Part shown: positions 40,273 through 50,243 of the stretch, one piece after another | Layout of the letters: every line of letters begins with the position of its first letter | How positions within the stretch are numbered: position 1 is the stretch's first letter | Source of the DNA: Mycolicibacterium boenickei | GTDB taxonomy: Bacteria; Actinomycetota; Actinomycetes; Mycobacteriales; Mycobacteriaceae | Length of the DNA stretch: 64,000 nt | Direction of reading: 5' to 3' | Assembly: GCF_010731295.1 (NCBI RefSeq) | Contig: NZ_AP022579.1 | Location: forward strand, 2,790,001 to 2,854,000 | Notes under the pieces: model-generated | What the model saw: the letters and a program-made list of their open reading frames with translations, nothing else | Databases searched by the model: none | Told to the model about the DNA's origin: nothing | Made by a program: the position numbers and the translations under genes

Positions 40273-41431
40273 CGGGTTCCGGCTCGGCGTCGGACTCTGG
40301 TTCGGCCGTCGCGTCCTTCTGCCGACGTGGCCACCATTTCTTGCGGGGTGCGTCGGGCTCGTCGGTTTCGAGCTCGACGCCCTTGTAGACGGCCAGGTAC
40401 ACGCTCACCGTGGTGACGATGATGATCATCAGGACCGGCCCGATCACCAGACCGAAAAAGCCGAACATCGAGATGCCGGCGAACACCGCCAGCAGCATCA
40501 GCGCGGGGTCCAACCGGGCGGCCTTCGGCACCAGCCACGGGCGCAGCAGATTGTCGATGTTGGTGACCACCAACAGGTGGAACACCACCACGAAGAGGCC
40601 GCCGATGATGTTGCCGAAGAACATCATTCCGATGCCGAACGGAATGGTGACGATGCCGCCGCCGAGCGGGATCACCGACAGCGCGGTCAACAGGATCGCG
40701 AAGACGAAGAACCCGTTGTGGAAGCCGGCGATGTAGATCGAGATGGCCCCGGCCACGCCTTGGCAGAACGCGATCACGAACTGGCCCTTGACCGTTCCCT
40801 TCACCATGGCGCCCGTCTTGGCCAGGTACAGGTCGGTGATCTCCTCGCCGAGCGGGTTCAGGCGGCGGATCAGGGTGGCCATCTCGTCCTTGTTGACCAG
40901 CATCGAGATGAACACGTACAGGAAGATGATCGATGAGGTGATCGCGCCGACCATGCCGCCGACCGCGCCTTGGAGGACGCCCAGCAGCCATTCACCCAGG
41001 TGCTGCGAGAGCTTGACCACGGTGTCGCGCAACGAATCCGCGGTCAGGTGGATGTCGAGGAACGGCACCCGGCCCAATAGTGAGTTGACCAGTTGCAGGG
41101 CCCGGTCGCCGAGCGTGCTGAGGTCGGTGTCGGCGATCCAGGTGCTGACCATGTTGACGAGCTGGGTGACCTGCACGATGGCCATGAACACGATGAGGGA
41201 CACCGGGATGATCACCATGAGGATGGCGACCAACAGCGTCAGCGTGGCTGACAGACCGGTGCCGAATCTGCGCTGAAACCGTTGGTAGAGCGGGGTAAAC
41301 AGGTAGGCGCCGACCGCGGCCATCACGATCAGGACGAAGAAGCTGCGCAGGAAGTAGGCCCCGAGAAACAGGGCGAGCACGGTGAAGACCGCCAGCGCCC
41401 GCTTCTGGGTGAGGGTGAACTGGTCTTTCAT
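40250..41431 (-). CDS. AI-2E transporter (PerM/DUF20) family membrane protein (Rv1101c-like)
   Basis: A 393-residue protein with about eight hydrophobic helices in the family pattern (paired helices at the N-terminus, an amphipathic central region, then GFFVFAILLTALSVIPLGGGIVTIPFG and LARPWLVPK-type RPWLVPKAARLDPALMLL). The C-terminus is charged and Pro/Glu-rich. Position matches Rv1101c. Despite the name, members are putative exporters of varied substrates. It is convergent with and overlaps the dienelactone-hydrolase-like gene. Confidence 0.88.
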   Translation of the reverse strand: MKDQFTLTQKRALAVFTVLALFLGAYFLRSFFVLIVMAAVGAYLFTPLYQRFQRRFGTGLSATLTLLVAILMVIIPVSLIVFMAIVQVTQLVNMVSTWIADTDLSTLGDRALQLVNSLLGRVPFLDIHLTADSLRDTVVKLSQHLGEWLLGVLQGAVGGMVGAITSSIIFLYVFISMLVNKDEMATLIRRLNPLGEEITDLYLAKTGAMVKGTVKGQFVIAFCQGVAGAISIYIAGFHNGFFVFAILLTALSVIPLGGGIVTIPFGIGMMFFGNIIGGLFVVVFHLLVVTNIDNLLRPWLVPKAARLDPALMLLAVFAGISMFGFFGLVIGPVLMIIIVTTVSVYLAVYKGVELETDEPDAPRKKWWPRRQKDATAEPESDAEPEPATPPDVP

Positions 41432-41506
41432 CTGTACCTCTTCCGCCCCTGCCCGCCCGTTGCGCTGACCCTATCGCCACCTCATCGGAACAGTCGGTAT
41501 TGAGCG

Positions 41507-42343
41507 TCAGTCCAGATTCACGCTCGGACCGGCGTGGGCGGCCTGGGCGGCGCGTTGTGAGGCGACGAACCGCATCGAGAGCCGTTGCATGAGTCCCGGC
41601 GCCAGCCGGGCGAGGAGCCAGGAGGCATGGGCGCGACGGGGCTTGACCAGGATGGCCTTGTTGCGCTCGATGGCGCGCAGGGTGTCGGCGGCCAGGCGGT
41701 CGGCGTCGTAGGCGGTCTTGACCCCCTGGCCCTGAAGGAAATAGTCGCGGCCGACGAACCCGCCGACCGCGCCCTTGTCCAGGATGGGCGTCTCGACGGC
41801 GGCCGGGCACACCGCCAGTACGCCGACGCCGTGCGCGGCCGCCTCGGAACGCAGCGCCAGCGACATCCCGACGACGGCGTGCTTGGTCATCACATAGCTG
41901 GTGAGCTGACCCGCCGCGGCCAGCCCGGCCATGGATGCGGTGTTGACGATGTGGCCGTGACCCTGCCGGATCATCTGTGGATACGCCGCGGCGACACCGT
42001 GCACGACGCCGCGCACGTTGACGTCGATGATGGCGTTCCACTGGTCCAGCGTGAGCAGCTCGGTGTTCCCGCCCCAGACGATGCCTGCATTGTTGAACAT
42101 CAGGTCGAGCCGGCCGGCCCGCTCCACCACGCTGTCGACCGCGGCCTGCACGGCGGCCGGGTCGGTGACGTCGAGGCGTGCCGACCGGGCACCCACCTCA
42201 GTGGCGGTGCGCGCTGCCGCTGCTTCGTCGATGTCGGTGCAGAGCACCTCGGCGCCGGCGGCCACCAGTGCGCGGCACAGCGCCGCGCCGATACCGGAAC
42301 CCGCGCCGGTGACGATCGCCTGCTTACCGGCGAAAGACGTCAT
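41507..42343 (-). CDS. Short-chain dehydrogenase/reductase (SDR)
   Basis: A 278-residue classical SDR. The NAD(P)-binding TGAGSGIG, the adenine-pocket Asp (LCTDID), NNAG, the catalytic Ser (VNTASMAG) and SYVMTKHAV (Tyr-X3-Lys) are all present. The C-terminal extension (about 225-278) is basic and hydrophobic. It is the last gene of a three-gene same-strand cluster behind a KstR-type box. Asp at the end of strand 2 suggests NAD(H) preference. Substrate unknown; a hydroxysteroid is possible. Confidence 0.88.
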   Translation of the reverse strand: MTSFAGKQAIVTGAGSGIGAALCRALVAAGAEVLCTDIDEAAAARTATEVGARSARLDVTDPAAVQAAVDSVVERAGRLDLMFNNAGIVWGGNTELLTLDQWNAIIDVNVRGVVHGVAAAYPQMIRQGHGHIVNTASMAGLAAAGQLTSYVMTKHAVVGMSLALRSEAAAHGVGVLAVCPAAVETPILDKGAVGGFVGRDYFLQGQGVKTAYDADRLAADTLRAIERNKAILVKPRRAHASWLLARLAPGLMQRLSMRFVASQRAAQAAHAGPSVNLD

Positions 42344-42374
42344 GCGCGATCCGCCTTCGGCTTCTCGCTGGTGT

Positions 42375-43139
42375 TCACCCCTGGGCCAGCTTCATGACAT
42401 GACCGAGGATGTCCGGATACCGCTTGAGGTGCGCGCCGCCGTTGAGATCGAGCACCTCGCCGGTCAGCCACGACGCCTGCGGCGAACACAGGAACACCAC
42501 GGCGGCCGCGATGTCCTCGGGTGTTCCGCTGCGGCCCAGCGCGGTGTTCTCGATGTACTCCTCGACCACACCGGGAATCATCGCCGCGGGATCGGTCAGC
42601 GGGGTCTTCACGAATCCCGGCGCGATCGCGTTGACGCGGATGCCGCGCGGACCCATTTCGAGGGCGGCTACCTGCGTCAGCATCGACAGCCCGGCCTTGG
42701 CGGAACAGTAGGCGCTCATACCGGCCGCGGGCTGGCGCCCGTTCAGCGATGAGATCGACACCAGCACACCGCCTTCGGGCAGATTGCGGCCGGCGTGCTT
42801 GGCGACGATGAACCCGCCGTTGAGGCAGACGTCGACGACGGAGCGGAAGTCCTCGACCGCCAGGTCGGTGATCAGGCCGACATTGCTGAACCCCGCGCAG
42901 TTGAGCACGATGTCGATGGGTCCCGCGGCGTCGAACAGCTTCTGCACCGCATCCTCGTCGGTGACGTCGACGTAGAAGCTCGTATGTGGCGGGCCGAGCT
43001 GAGCGGCCCGCGCAGCAGCGCCGTCGGCGTCACGATCGGCCACGACGATGCGGCAGCCGTCGGCGGCCAGGGCCTGGGCGCTGGCCCACCCGATCCCCGA
43101 GGCTCCGCCGATCACGAGCGCGACCCGTTGCGTGGTCAT
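42375..43139 (-). CDS. Short-chain dehydrogenase/reductase (SDR)
   Basis: A 254-residue classical SDR: GGASGIGWA cofactor loop, Asp-ending second strand (VVADRD), NCAG, the catalytic Ser (VSISSLNG), AYCSAKAGL and the C-terminal LTGEVLDLNGG. Its ATG overlaps the stop of the upstream epimerase gene (43136-43139, ATGA), and the next SDR follows after 31 bp. Translational coupling indicates one operon. The substrate is not evident. Confidence 0.88.
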   Translation of the reverse strand: MTTQRVALVIGGASGIGWASAQALAADGCRIVVADRDADGAAARAAQLGPPHTSFYVDVTDEDAVQKLFDAAGPIDIVLNCAGFSNVGLITDLAVEDFRSVVDVCLNGGFIVAKHAGRNLPEGGVLVSISSLNGRQPAAGMSAYCSAKAGLSMLTQVAALEMGPRGIRVNAIAPGFVKTPLTDPAAMIPGVVEEYIENTALGRSGTPEDIAAAVVFLCSPQASWLTGEVLDLNGGAHLKRYPDILGHVMKLAQG

Positions 43140-44215
43140 GCCTTACTCCCGTCAGGTCGATGGTCGCCCCACTTCTTGTCTATGGCGTTCCACGGGTCGG
43201 CCAACTTCCCGGGATAGTCCTTGTACGCGGACTTCGATCGCAGGAACGCGCGAATCAGCGGTGCCGCCAGTCCGATCGGAAAACGCTTCAGCCCGGCGTT
43301 GGCCCTGGTATCTGCCAGCAGCTGCGGCCACGAGTGATGCTGGAACCCGAGCACCTCCTGCGAGCGGGTGGTGTCCATCCAGTCGGTGGCGAACCAGGCG
43401 GTGTCGTCGTCGGGGTTGCCGGGCCTGCCGATCGGCAGGCCACCCTTGATGCCCATCGCGGCCGCCGCTTCGGAACCGACCGCCGACTGGATGTGCCGGT
43501 GCGTTTCGGCGTCGCCGCCGATGAGCAGGACTTCGTGGTTGGCGGTTTCGGTCGGGACCGTGGTGGCCGCGACGAACGCCGCCGCCACATCACGCACGTC
43601 CACGGTCTGCAGGCGCCCGTCGGCGGGCAGCACGCTCTCGAACGAGATCAGGTCGACGTCGATGTCGAGGCTGAACTCGCAGCTCATCACCCCGCCGAGA
43701 CGCAGGATCAGCCAGTCCAGCTTCGAGGCCCTGACCAGCGCTTCGGCCTCGACCTTGTGCGCGCCGTAGATGTCTGACGGGTTGACCGGGGTGTCGGGCC
43801 GCAATACGTCGTCGGTGTGGTGCGGATTGCGGGCGCCGTAGACGGCGATGCTGGAGGCCTGGATGAACCGCGGCGGCGCGGGCTGGGCCTCGGCAGCGCG
43901 CAGCAGCGACGCGGTGGCCTCGACGTTCACCTTCCGGGCCAGCCCGCGACGCATGTAGCAGAACGGCGGGATGATCGCCGCGAGGTGGATGATCGCGGCC
44001 GGCGCGACCGCGGACACCAGCGCGTCGACGGCGGCGGAATCGGTCAGATCGGCCCAGCGCACCTCTACGGATGGCGGGAGCGCGGCGGCGGCCTTGCGGT
44101 TCGCCGGGACGTCGAGATCTGTCGCGACCACCGTCCGGCCACCGGAGGCCAGCGCCTTCACGACGGCCGAGCCCACCAAACCGAACGCGCCGGTAACCAA
44201 AACAGCGTCGGACAT
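43136..44215 (-). CDS. NAD-dependent epimerase/3-beta-HSD-like extended SDR
   Basis: A 359-residue extended SDR: VTGAFGLVGSAVV at the N-terminus, IIHLAAIIPP, SSIAVYGAR and the catalytic YGAHKVEAE. The C-terminal part (about 230-359) resembles no specific group. The ATG at 44215 is preceded by AGGAGG and, 13 bp upstream, by an exact KstR-type box; the 14 codons further upstream in the same frame cross that box and are excluded. It is the first gene of the three-gene operon and may act on a steroid or another secondary alcohol. Confidence 0.85.
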   Translation of the reverse strand: MSDAVLVTGAFGLVGSAVVKALASGGRTVVATDLDVPANRKAAAALPPSVEVRWADLTDSAAVDALVSAVAPAAIIHLAAIIPPFCYMRRGLARKVNVEATASLLRAAEAQPAPPRFIQASSIAVYGARNPHHTDDVLRPDTPVNPSDIYGAHKVEAEALVRASKLDWLILRLGGVMSCEFSLDIDVDLISFESVLPADGRLQTVDVRDVAAAFVAATTVPTETANHEVLLIGGDAETHRHIQSAVGSEAAAAMGIKGGLPIGRPGNPDDDTAWFATDWMDTTRSQEVLGFQHHSWPQLLADTRANAGLKRFPIGLAAPLIRAFLRSKSAYKDYPGKLADPWNAIDKKWGDHRPDGSKA

Positions 44216-44613
44216 AGGCCTCCTCGCTAGAACGTGTTGCAACACTAGCGAACGCAAGTGTGGTGTGTGTCACCGCGATCCCGACCGAATTGGGGCGTTC
44301 GCGGCAGACGGTTCGCCCCGGGGCGCTCAGCAACTCGCACCCGGCCGTCGTACTGGGGGTGCGCCGGAGAAGGCGAATGTTGCTGCAGTTGCCTCAAAAG
44401 CATTGATCAGTGGCACCTTCAACGGATACCCGTGACCGGCATCACGTCGCATGCCTCAATGTGATCTATTTGCCGGAACGGTCGTCGTACCCGGATTTGG
44501 AAATTTGCCCGGGACATATGCAAGGTGTGGCTGTAGGTATCGGCGAAAGTGAGCCAATCGCAGGCGTTTGTGATGTACTCGGTTGCACGCGTCAGCAATT
44601 GGGGAGGTGTGGG
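44216..44613. other. 398-bp intergenic region
   Basis: It holds the KstR-type box and promoter of the leftward SDR operon at its left end and a GGGGAGG ribosome-binding site for the rightward small gene at its right end. The middle (about 44260-44590) contains open frames on both strands but none with a good start and recognisable product. No RNA gene was recognised. Confidence 0.5.
44228..44241. promoter_or_regulatory. KstR-type operator (exact TNNAACNNGTTNNA)
   Basis: TAGAACGTGTTGCA matches the mycobacterial KstR consensus at all eight fixed positions and lies 13 bp upstream of the start codon of the epimerase/SDR operon. It overlaps a 12-bp palindrome, GTGTTGCAACAC (44234-44245). KstR represses cholesterol-catabolism genes. 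Confidence 0.7.
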
Positions 44614-44889
44614 ATGTCCGAAGATGTCGTGACGGGGGTTAACGACAGTGACTCCGGCGAAATTGCCGAAGAAGTTGCTGTCGGGTCCTCGGTGATTGTG
44701 TATCCGGGAACTGACGAAGAACTGCACGGCACTGTCGTCGAAGATTTTGCCGACCTGGCCGGGACGGCGGTTGAGGTCGCCGGCGAGCGAATCGTCGAAC
44801 CGGCACGGCGGTGGGCGGTCAATCTCGACGACGGCGGCCTGGTGTTCGTCGACGACGACAGCATCGCGCTGGCCGCGGAAGCTGCCTGA
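44614..44889 (+). CDS. Small acidic conserved hypothetical protein
   Basis: A 91-residue, strongly acidic protein (EDVVTGVNDSDSGEIAEE..., VYPGTDEELHG, VVEDFADLAG, ending DDDSIALAAEAA). It looks like a small beta-barrel, with VGSSVIVYPG and RWAVNLDDGGLVFVDDD strands. GGGGAGG before the ATG at 44614 supports the start. It is convergent with the P450 gene, 11 bp away. Function unknown. Confidence 0.7.
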   Translation: MSEDVVTGVNDSDSGEIAEEVAVGSSVIVYPGTDEELHGTVVEDFADLAGTAVEVAGERIVEPARRWAVNLDDGGLVFVDDDSIALAAEAA

Positions 44890-44900
44890 GTTCCCGTAGT

Positions 44901-46100
44901 TCACCGCACGCTCAGCGGAAGCCGGTGTAACCGGCGCACCAGCAGGCTGGGCTGCCACTCGGCGTCGCCTGCCGGCCGAATTGTGCTGCCGGCTGACAGC
45001 AGCGCCGAGAGCACGATCCGTGCTTCGAGGCGGGCGAGTGCGGCGCCGAGGCAGAAGTGCCCGCCCTTGCCAAAAGCGACATGGTTCTTGATGTTCGGCC
45101 GTCCCAGCCGGAACTCATTCGGGGCCTCGAACACCGCCTCATCGCGGTTGGCTGCGCCCCACAACAGCAGTAGATGGCTGTCTGCCGGCACCGCGACCCC
45201 CGCCAGTTCGGAATCGGCCAATACGTGCCGATAGTGCCCCCGGAACGGGGACTCGAACCGGAGCACCTCCTCCAGGAACGGCGCGATCAAGGCCGGATCA
45301 CTGCGCAGCCGTTCAGCGAGTTCGGGCCGGCGACTCAGAATCCACACTGCGCTGCCGATCAATGACGCGGTCGATTCCGCGCCTGCGCCGACCAGCTGGA
45401 TCAGCATGAACACCGCCACGTCCGCGGACACCCGCTCGGCCGCGCTGTAGGCGGCCAGATCTCCGAGCAGGTTTTCCCGTGGGTTTGCCGAAGCTGCACC
45501 GAACTGTTCGGTCAGGTACCCGCCGAGCTCGACGGCCGCGATCCCTGACGCTGTCAGTTGTTCGGTGTCGACCAGCCCGTCCAGCAGTTGGGTGCTGGCG
45601 TAGGCCCACGTGACCAGCCGATCGACGTCCTCGGCCGGCAGTCCCAGCAGTTGCGCGACCACCAGCATGGGCAGGCGGTCGGCCAGCGTCGACATCCACT
45701 CGAACTCTCCGCTCGCGCCGGTCAACAGCTCGGCGGTGAGGTCGGCGATGAACGGTTCGAGTTCGGCGATCCGCCTGACCGCCATCCGGGGCAGTACCAA
45801 CTTTCGATGGGCGGCGTGAGCCGGGTCGTCAGCGGTGGCCAGCACGTGGATAGGGCTGCCCGGCTCGCCCATGCCGAATGCGGAGACGGTGCCGTCGGGC
45901 TGCGACCACATGGTCGCGGTGAGATTCGAGGAGAAGTCTTGGGAGCGCGCGGTGGCCTCGATGACGGCGTCGAATGACGTCACCAAGAAGAACGGCGAGT
46001 CGCCGACCTGGGTAACCGGCGCATCGGTGCGCAACCGGTCGTAGAGCGGATACGGATCCTGCAGGCAGGCCGGTGCGAACAGTTCGTGTGCCAGAAGCAT
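44901..46100 (-). CDS. Cytochrome P450
   Basis: A 399-residue bacterial class I P450. The I-helix oxygen-binding segment is LVGAGAEST, the K-helix ExxR is EEVLRFESPFR, and the haem-binding loop is FGKGGHFCLGAALARLEA with the Cys ligand. The ATG at 46100 (MLLAHELFAPACLQDPYPLYDRLR) is chosen because the in-frame upstream 45 codons lie in the promoter region. It is divergent from a TetR gene, which probably controls it. The substrate is unknown; the steroid-type neighbours make a sterol a guess only. No ferredoxin gene is adjacent. Confidence 0.92.
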   Translation of the reverse strand: MLLAHELFAPACLQDPYPLYDRLRTDAPVTQVGDSPFFLVTSFDAVIEATARSQDFSSNLTATMWSQPDGTVSAFGMGEPGSPIHVLATADDPAHAAHRKLVLPRMAVRRIAELEPFIADLTAELLTGASGEFEWMSTLADRLPMLVVAQLLGLPAEDVDRLVTWAYASTQLLDGLVDTEQLTASGIAAVELGGYLTEQFGAASANPRENLLGDLAAYSAAERVSADVAVFMLIQLVGAGAESTASLIGSAVWILSRRPELAERLRSDPALIAPFLEEVLRFESPFRGHYRHVLADSELAGVAVPADSHLLLLWGAANRDEAVFEAPNEFRLGRPNIKNHVAFGKGGHFCLGAALARLEARIVLSALLSAGSTIRPAGDAEWQPSLLVRRLHRLPLSVR

Positions 46101-46183
46101 TTGCCCAGGTTGGCTGGCGATTCTGGGCCCGTCAACGGAGCCCGGGCATGTTGATATCGGCCGTTGAGGACCTGGGGCAGGGA

Positions 46184-46247
46184 GTGTCTCAGCGGGACAC
46201 GTTGACCTGCGGAGTAGTTGAGAAAGGGTCCGCATTCTGTCTCAGTG
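46184..46247. promoter_or_regulatory. Candidate TetR operator in the P450-tetR intergenic region
   Basis: GTGTC TCAGCGG GACAC (46184-46200) is an inverted repeat with 5-bp arms; the element TGTCTCAG(C/T)G recurs at 46238-46247, 53 bp on. Both lie between the divergent P450 and TetR start codons. Confidence 0.45.
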
Positions 46248-46265
46248 TGCGATAAGTTCGCTCCC

Positions 46266-46832
46266 ATGTCTCCCAAGCGTGCGGACTGGTTGGTCGGCGG
46301 CGACCGCCGGGTTGAAGCTGCTGAGCGCATCTATGGCGCGGCCGCTGAGATGGCGGCTCGCGACGGGTTCGACGCGCTGGACATCGACGCGCTCGCCGCC
46401 CGGGTGCACTGCTCACGCGCGACGGTGTACCGGCATGCGGGCGGCAAGGCGCAGATCCGTGATGCGGTGCTGGCCCGGATGGCCGCGTCGATCGTGGGGG
46501 AGGTACGGCGGGCGGTTGACGACCTCACCGGCGCGCATCGAGTGCTGACCGCTATTACCGTTGCGCTGCAACGTATCCGGGCCGATTCGATGTTCGAGCC
46601 ACTGCTCAGCTCGCTGCGCAGCGGAGAGGGGATGGCGGACCTGACGCAGTCGCCGGTACCGGCCGCGTTCGCCACCGAACTCACCGGCCTGGACGAGGAC
46701 GACCCGGCGGCCGCGGCATGGATCGTGCGGCTGGTGCTGTCGTTGTTGGTCTGGCCGGGTGTCGATGACGCGGCCGAGAGGGAGATGTTGGAGCGCTTCG
46801 TCGCCCCGGCGTTCGGTGGGACGCAGGTCTAG
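46266..46832 (+). CDS. TetR family transcriptional regulator
   Basis: A 188-residue regulator with an N-terminal TetR HTH (about 18-62): AAERIYGAAAEMAARDGFDALDI then VHCSRATVYRHAGGKAQIRDAV. The C-terminal ligand domain (about 70-188) is not diagnostic. The ATG at 46266 is preferred; a TTG at 46218 would add 16 residues of promoter-like sequence. It is divergent from the P450 gene and its stop overlaps that of the convergent formylglycine-generating enzyme gene by 4 bp. Confidence 0.88.
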   Translation: MSPKRADWLVGGDRRVEAAERIYGAAAEMAARDGFDALDIDALAARVHCSRATVYRHAGGKAQIRDAVLARMAASIVGEVRRAVDDLTGAHRVLTAITVALQRIRADSMFEPLLSSLRSGEGMADLTQSPVPAAFATELTGLDEDDPAAAAWIVRLVLSLLVWPGVDDAAEREMLERFVAPAFGGTQV

Positions 46833-47716
46833 TCGCCACGGCGCACACATCGAAAACCGATGTGGCTCATGCCCGTATCCACCATCTGAGGCCTCCGGGC
46901 CGCCGGGCGGTAGCGCATGCAGTAGCTGTCGGCACACAGGAAGGAGCCACCTTTGATCACCCGGCGGCCGATCTGGAACTGCGGCTGGTTCGGGTCGTAG
47001 GTGTCAGCGGCACAGCAGGGCGTGGTGGCCCGGTCATCCCCGTACCAGTCGGTGGTCCACTCCCAGACGTTGCCGGCCATGTCGTACAGGCCGTAACCGT
47101 TGGGCTCGAAACTGCCCACCGGTTTCGTTGTGCCATAACCGGTGTCGGGCAGGTAGGGGAATTCGCCGTGCCAGTAGTTGGCCAGCCGCTGGCCGGGCTG
47201 CTCCGGCTCGTCGCCCCACGTGTACGCCCCGCCGGAGAGCCCACCCCGGGCCGCGGTCTCCCACTCGGCCTCCGTCGGCAGCGCCAGGCCGGCCCAGTCC
47301 GCGTACGCCGCGGCATCGTCAAAGGCGATGTGCACCACGGGATGCTGTTCACGTCCCTTCAGCGACGACCGTGGTCCACGGGGATGATTCCAGCACGCAC
47401 CCGGCGTCCATGCCCACCACTGGTTGATGTGGCGTAGATCCACCGGGCCGCTGGTGCGCTGGAACACCATCGAGCCGGGCACCAGGTTCTCGGGCGGGGC
47501 TCCGGGAAAATCGTCCGGGTTCACCGGCCGCTCGGCCACCGTGACATAGCCGGTGGCCGAAACGAACTCGGCGTAGTCGGCATTGGTCACCTGATGACGC
47601 TGGATCCAGAACCCGGCGCTGGCGACCTCACGAGCGGGCGCTTCCTCCGGGTAGTGCGAGTCGGAGCCGAGCAGCGTCGTCTGCGCCGGAATCCAGACCA
47701 GATCGGTTGCCGTCAT
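46829..47716 (-). CDS. Formylglycine-generating enzyme (sulfatase-modifying factor)
   Basis: A 295-residue FGE-sulfatase domain protein that oxidises the active-site Cys of type I sulfatases to formylglycine. MAGNVWEWTTDWY and the active-site pair in GGSFLCADSYCMRYRPAAR match the Cys272/Cys277 pair of the Streptomyces enzyme, with four residues between them. The GFRCVRR C-terminus is also typical. It lies at the 3' end of a same-strand cluster with two sulfatase genes whose CTAGR motifs are its likely substrates. M. tuberculosis has a comparable protein, Rv0712, elsewhere. Confidence 0.92.
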   Translation of the reverse strand: MTATDLVWIPAQTTLLGSDSHYPEEAPAREVASAGFWIQRHQVTNADYAEFVSATGYVTVAERPVNPDDFPGAPPENLVPGSMVFQRTSGPVDLRHINQWWAWTPGACWNHPRGPRSSLKGREQHPVVHIAFDDAAAYADWAGLALPTEAEWETAARGGLSGGAYTWGDEPEQPGQRLANYWHGEFPYLPDTGYGTTKPVGSFEPNGYGLYDMAGNVWEWTTDWYGDDRATTPCCAADTYDPNQPQFQIGRRVIKGGSFLCADSYCMRYRPAARRPQMVDTGMSHIGFRCVRRGD

Positions 47717-47794
47717 GCATCGACTCTGCGGTGAGGGCGAGGGTTACTCGCACTTGTGCGCCCTGGACGCAGAGTCGATGACCTCGGTGCGAAC

Positions 47795-48688
47795 TCAGTC
47801 AAAGACCGTGGTCCAATCGTCACGCATGCTGGCCACGGCCCAGCCCTGTTCGGCGGCGAGTCCCAGCGCCTTCTCCGCCCCTACGGTGTAATCGAATTCG
47901 CGGTCGGGGTCGTCGTGGCGGACCAGCAGGCCCATCGACGGTCCGGGCCCGCCGGCGGTGTACTCGAGCATCTGGATGTCGCCGTTGGAGTTGCCTGCCG
48001 CGAAGATCGGGCGGCGGCCCACCCGCCCCCAGATGCGGACCGCCTTGACCGGACCGTCGTTCAGGAATTCCGGCGTGGCCGTCGTCTTGAGTTGCCCGTC
48101 GACGAAGTCCAGCCCCACCGAACTACCGATCACCCGCTCCGGCGGAACGCCGTACATCGGCGTTGTCACCGGGCGCATGAAATCACGGCCGCCGCCGGAG
48201 ACGATGTAATTGGTGAAGCCGTTGGCCTCCAGGTAGCGCAGCAACTCGATCATGGGCAGATAGCCGCACGTCGTGTACGCACGGCCCAGCGTCGGGTGTT
48301 GCGCCTCCGCGAAGAACGCCCTGATCTGGTCGGCGTGCTCATCGACCGTCAGTCCGGCGTAGGCCGAAAGTATGCCACCGGCAAGAACTTTCAGTGCCGA
48401 GTCATCACCGTTGTAGTGCTTGGTGACGGCATCGCCGAACCAGGCCAGATCGCCCGAAGCCGCAGCGGTGTAGGGCTGCTTGGCGGCCAGGGCCGGGTCG
48501 GCCGCCGCCTGCTCCGCCAGTCGTCGCACCAGGAAGTCCAACTGGATGTAGGCCGGCTTCTCACACCACAGCGTGCCGTCGTTGTCGAACACCGCGACGC
48601 GCTCCTCGGGTGCGAACTCTGCTGTCGCTGCGCCTACGAAGTCGACGATGGCCGACTTCGTAGGCCCGTCATTCCAGGAGTCCAGCAT
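47795..48688 (-). CDS. HAD family phosphatase
   Basis: A 297-residue haloacid-dehalogenase-superfamily protein of the phosphoserine-phosphatase type. Motif I is AVFDNDGTLW, motif II is YIVSGGGRDF, and motif IV is FAAGNSNGDIQML. Its ATG directly abuts the stop codon of the upstream sulfatase gene, implying translational coupling. Genes of this type occur beside sulfatase genes in other actinobacteria, but the substrate is unknown; a phosphorylated or sulfated small molecule is possible. No signal peptide. Confidence 0.87.
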   Translation of the reverse strand: MLDSWNDGPTKSAIVDFVGAATAEFAPEERVAVFDNDGTLWCEKPAYIQLDFLVRRLAEQAAADPALAAKQPYTAAASGDLAWFGDAVTKHYNGDDSALKVLAGGILSAYAGLTVDEHADQIRAFFAEAQHPTLGRAYTTCGYLPMIELLRYLEANGFTNYIVSGGGRDFMRPVTTPMYGVPPERVIGSSVGLDFVDGQLKTTATPEFLNDGPVKAVRIWGRVGRRPIFAAGNSNGDIQMLEYTAGGPGPSMGLLVRHDDPDREFDYTVGAEKALGLAAEQGWAVASMRDDWTTVFD

Positions 48689-50230
<1,542 letters not shown>

Positions 50231-50243
50231 GGTCCGACTCCGC

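Noticed and set aside
44260..44590. A possible small gene or RNA in the 398-bp gap.
   Set aside because: No stable hairpin, good ribosome-binding site or recognisable product was found; open frames here are short and of random composition.
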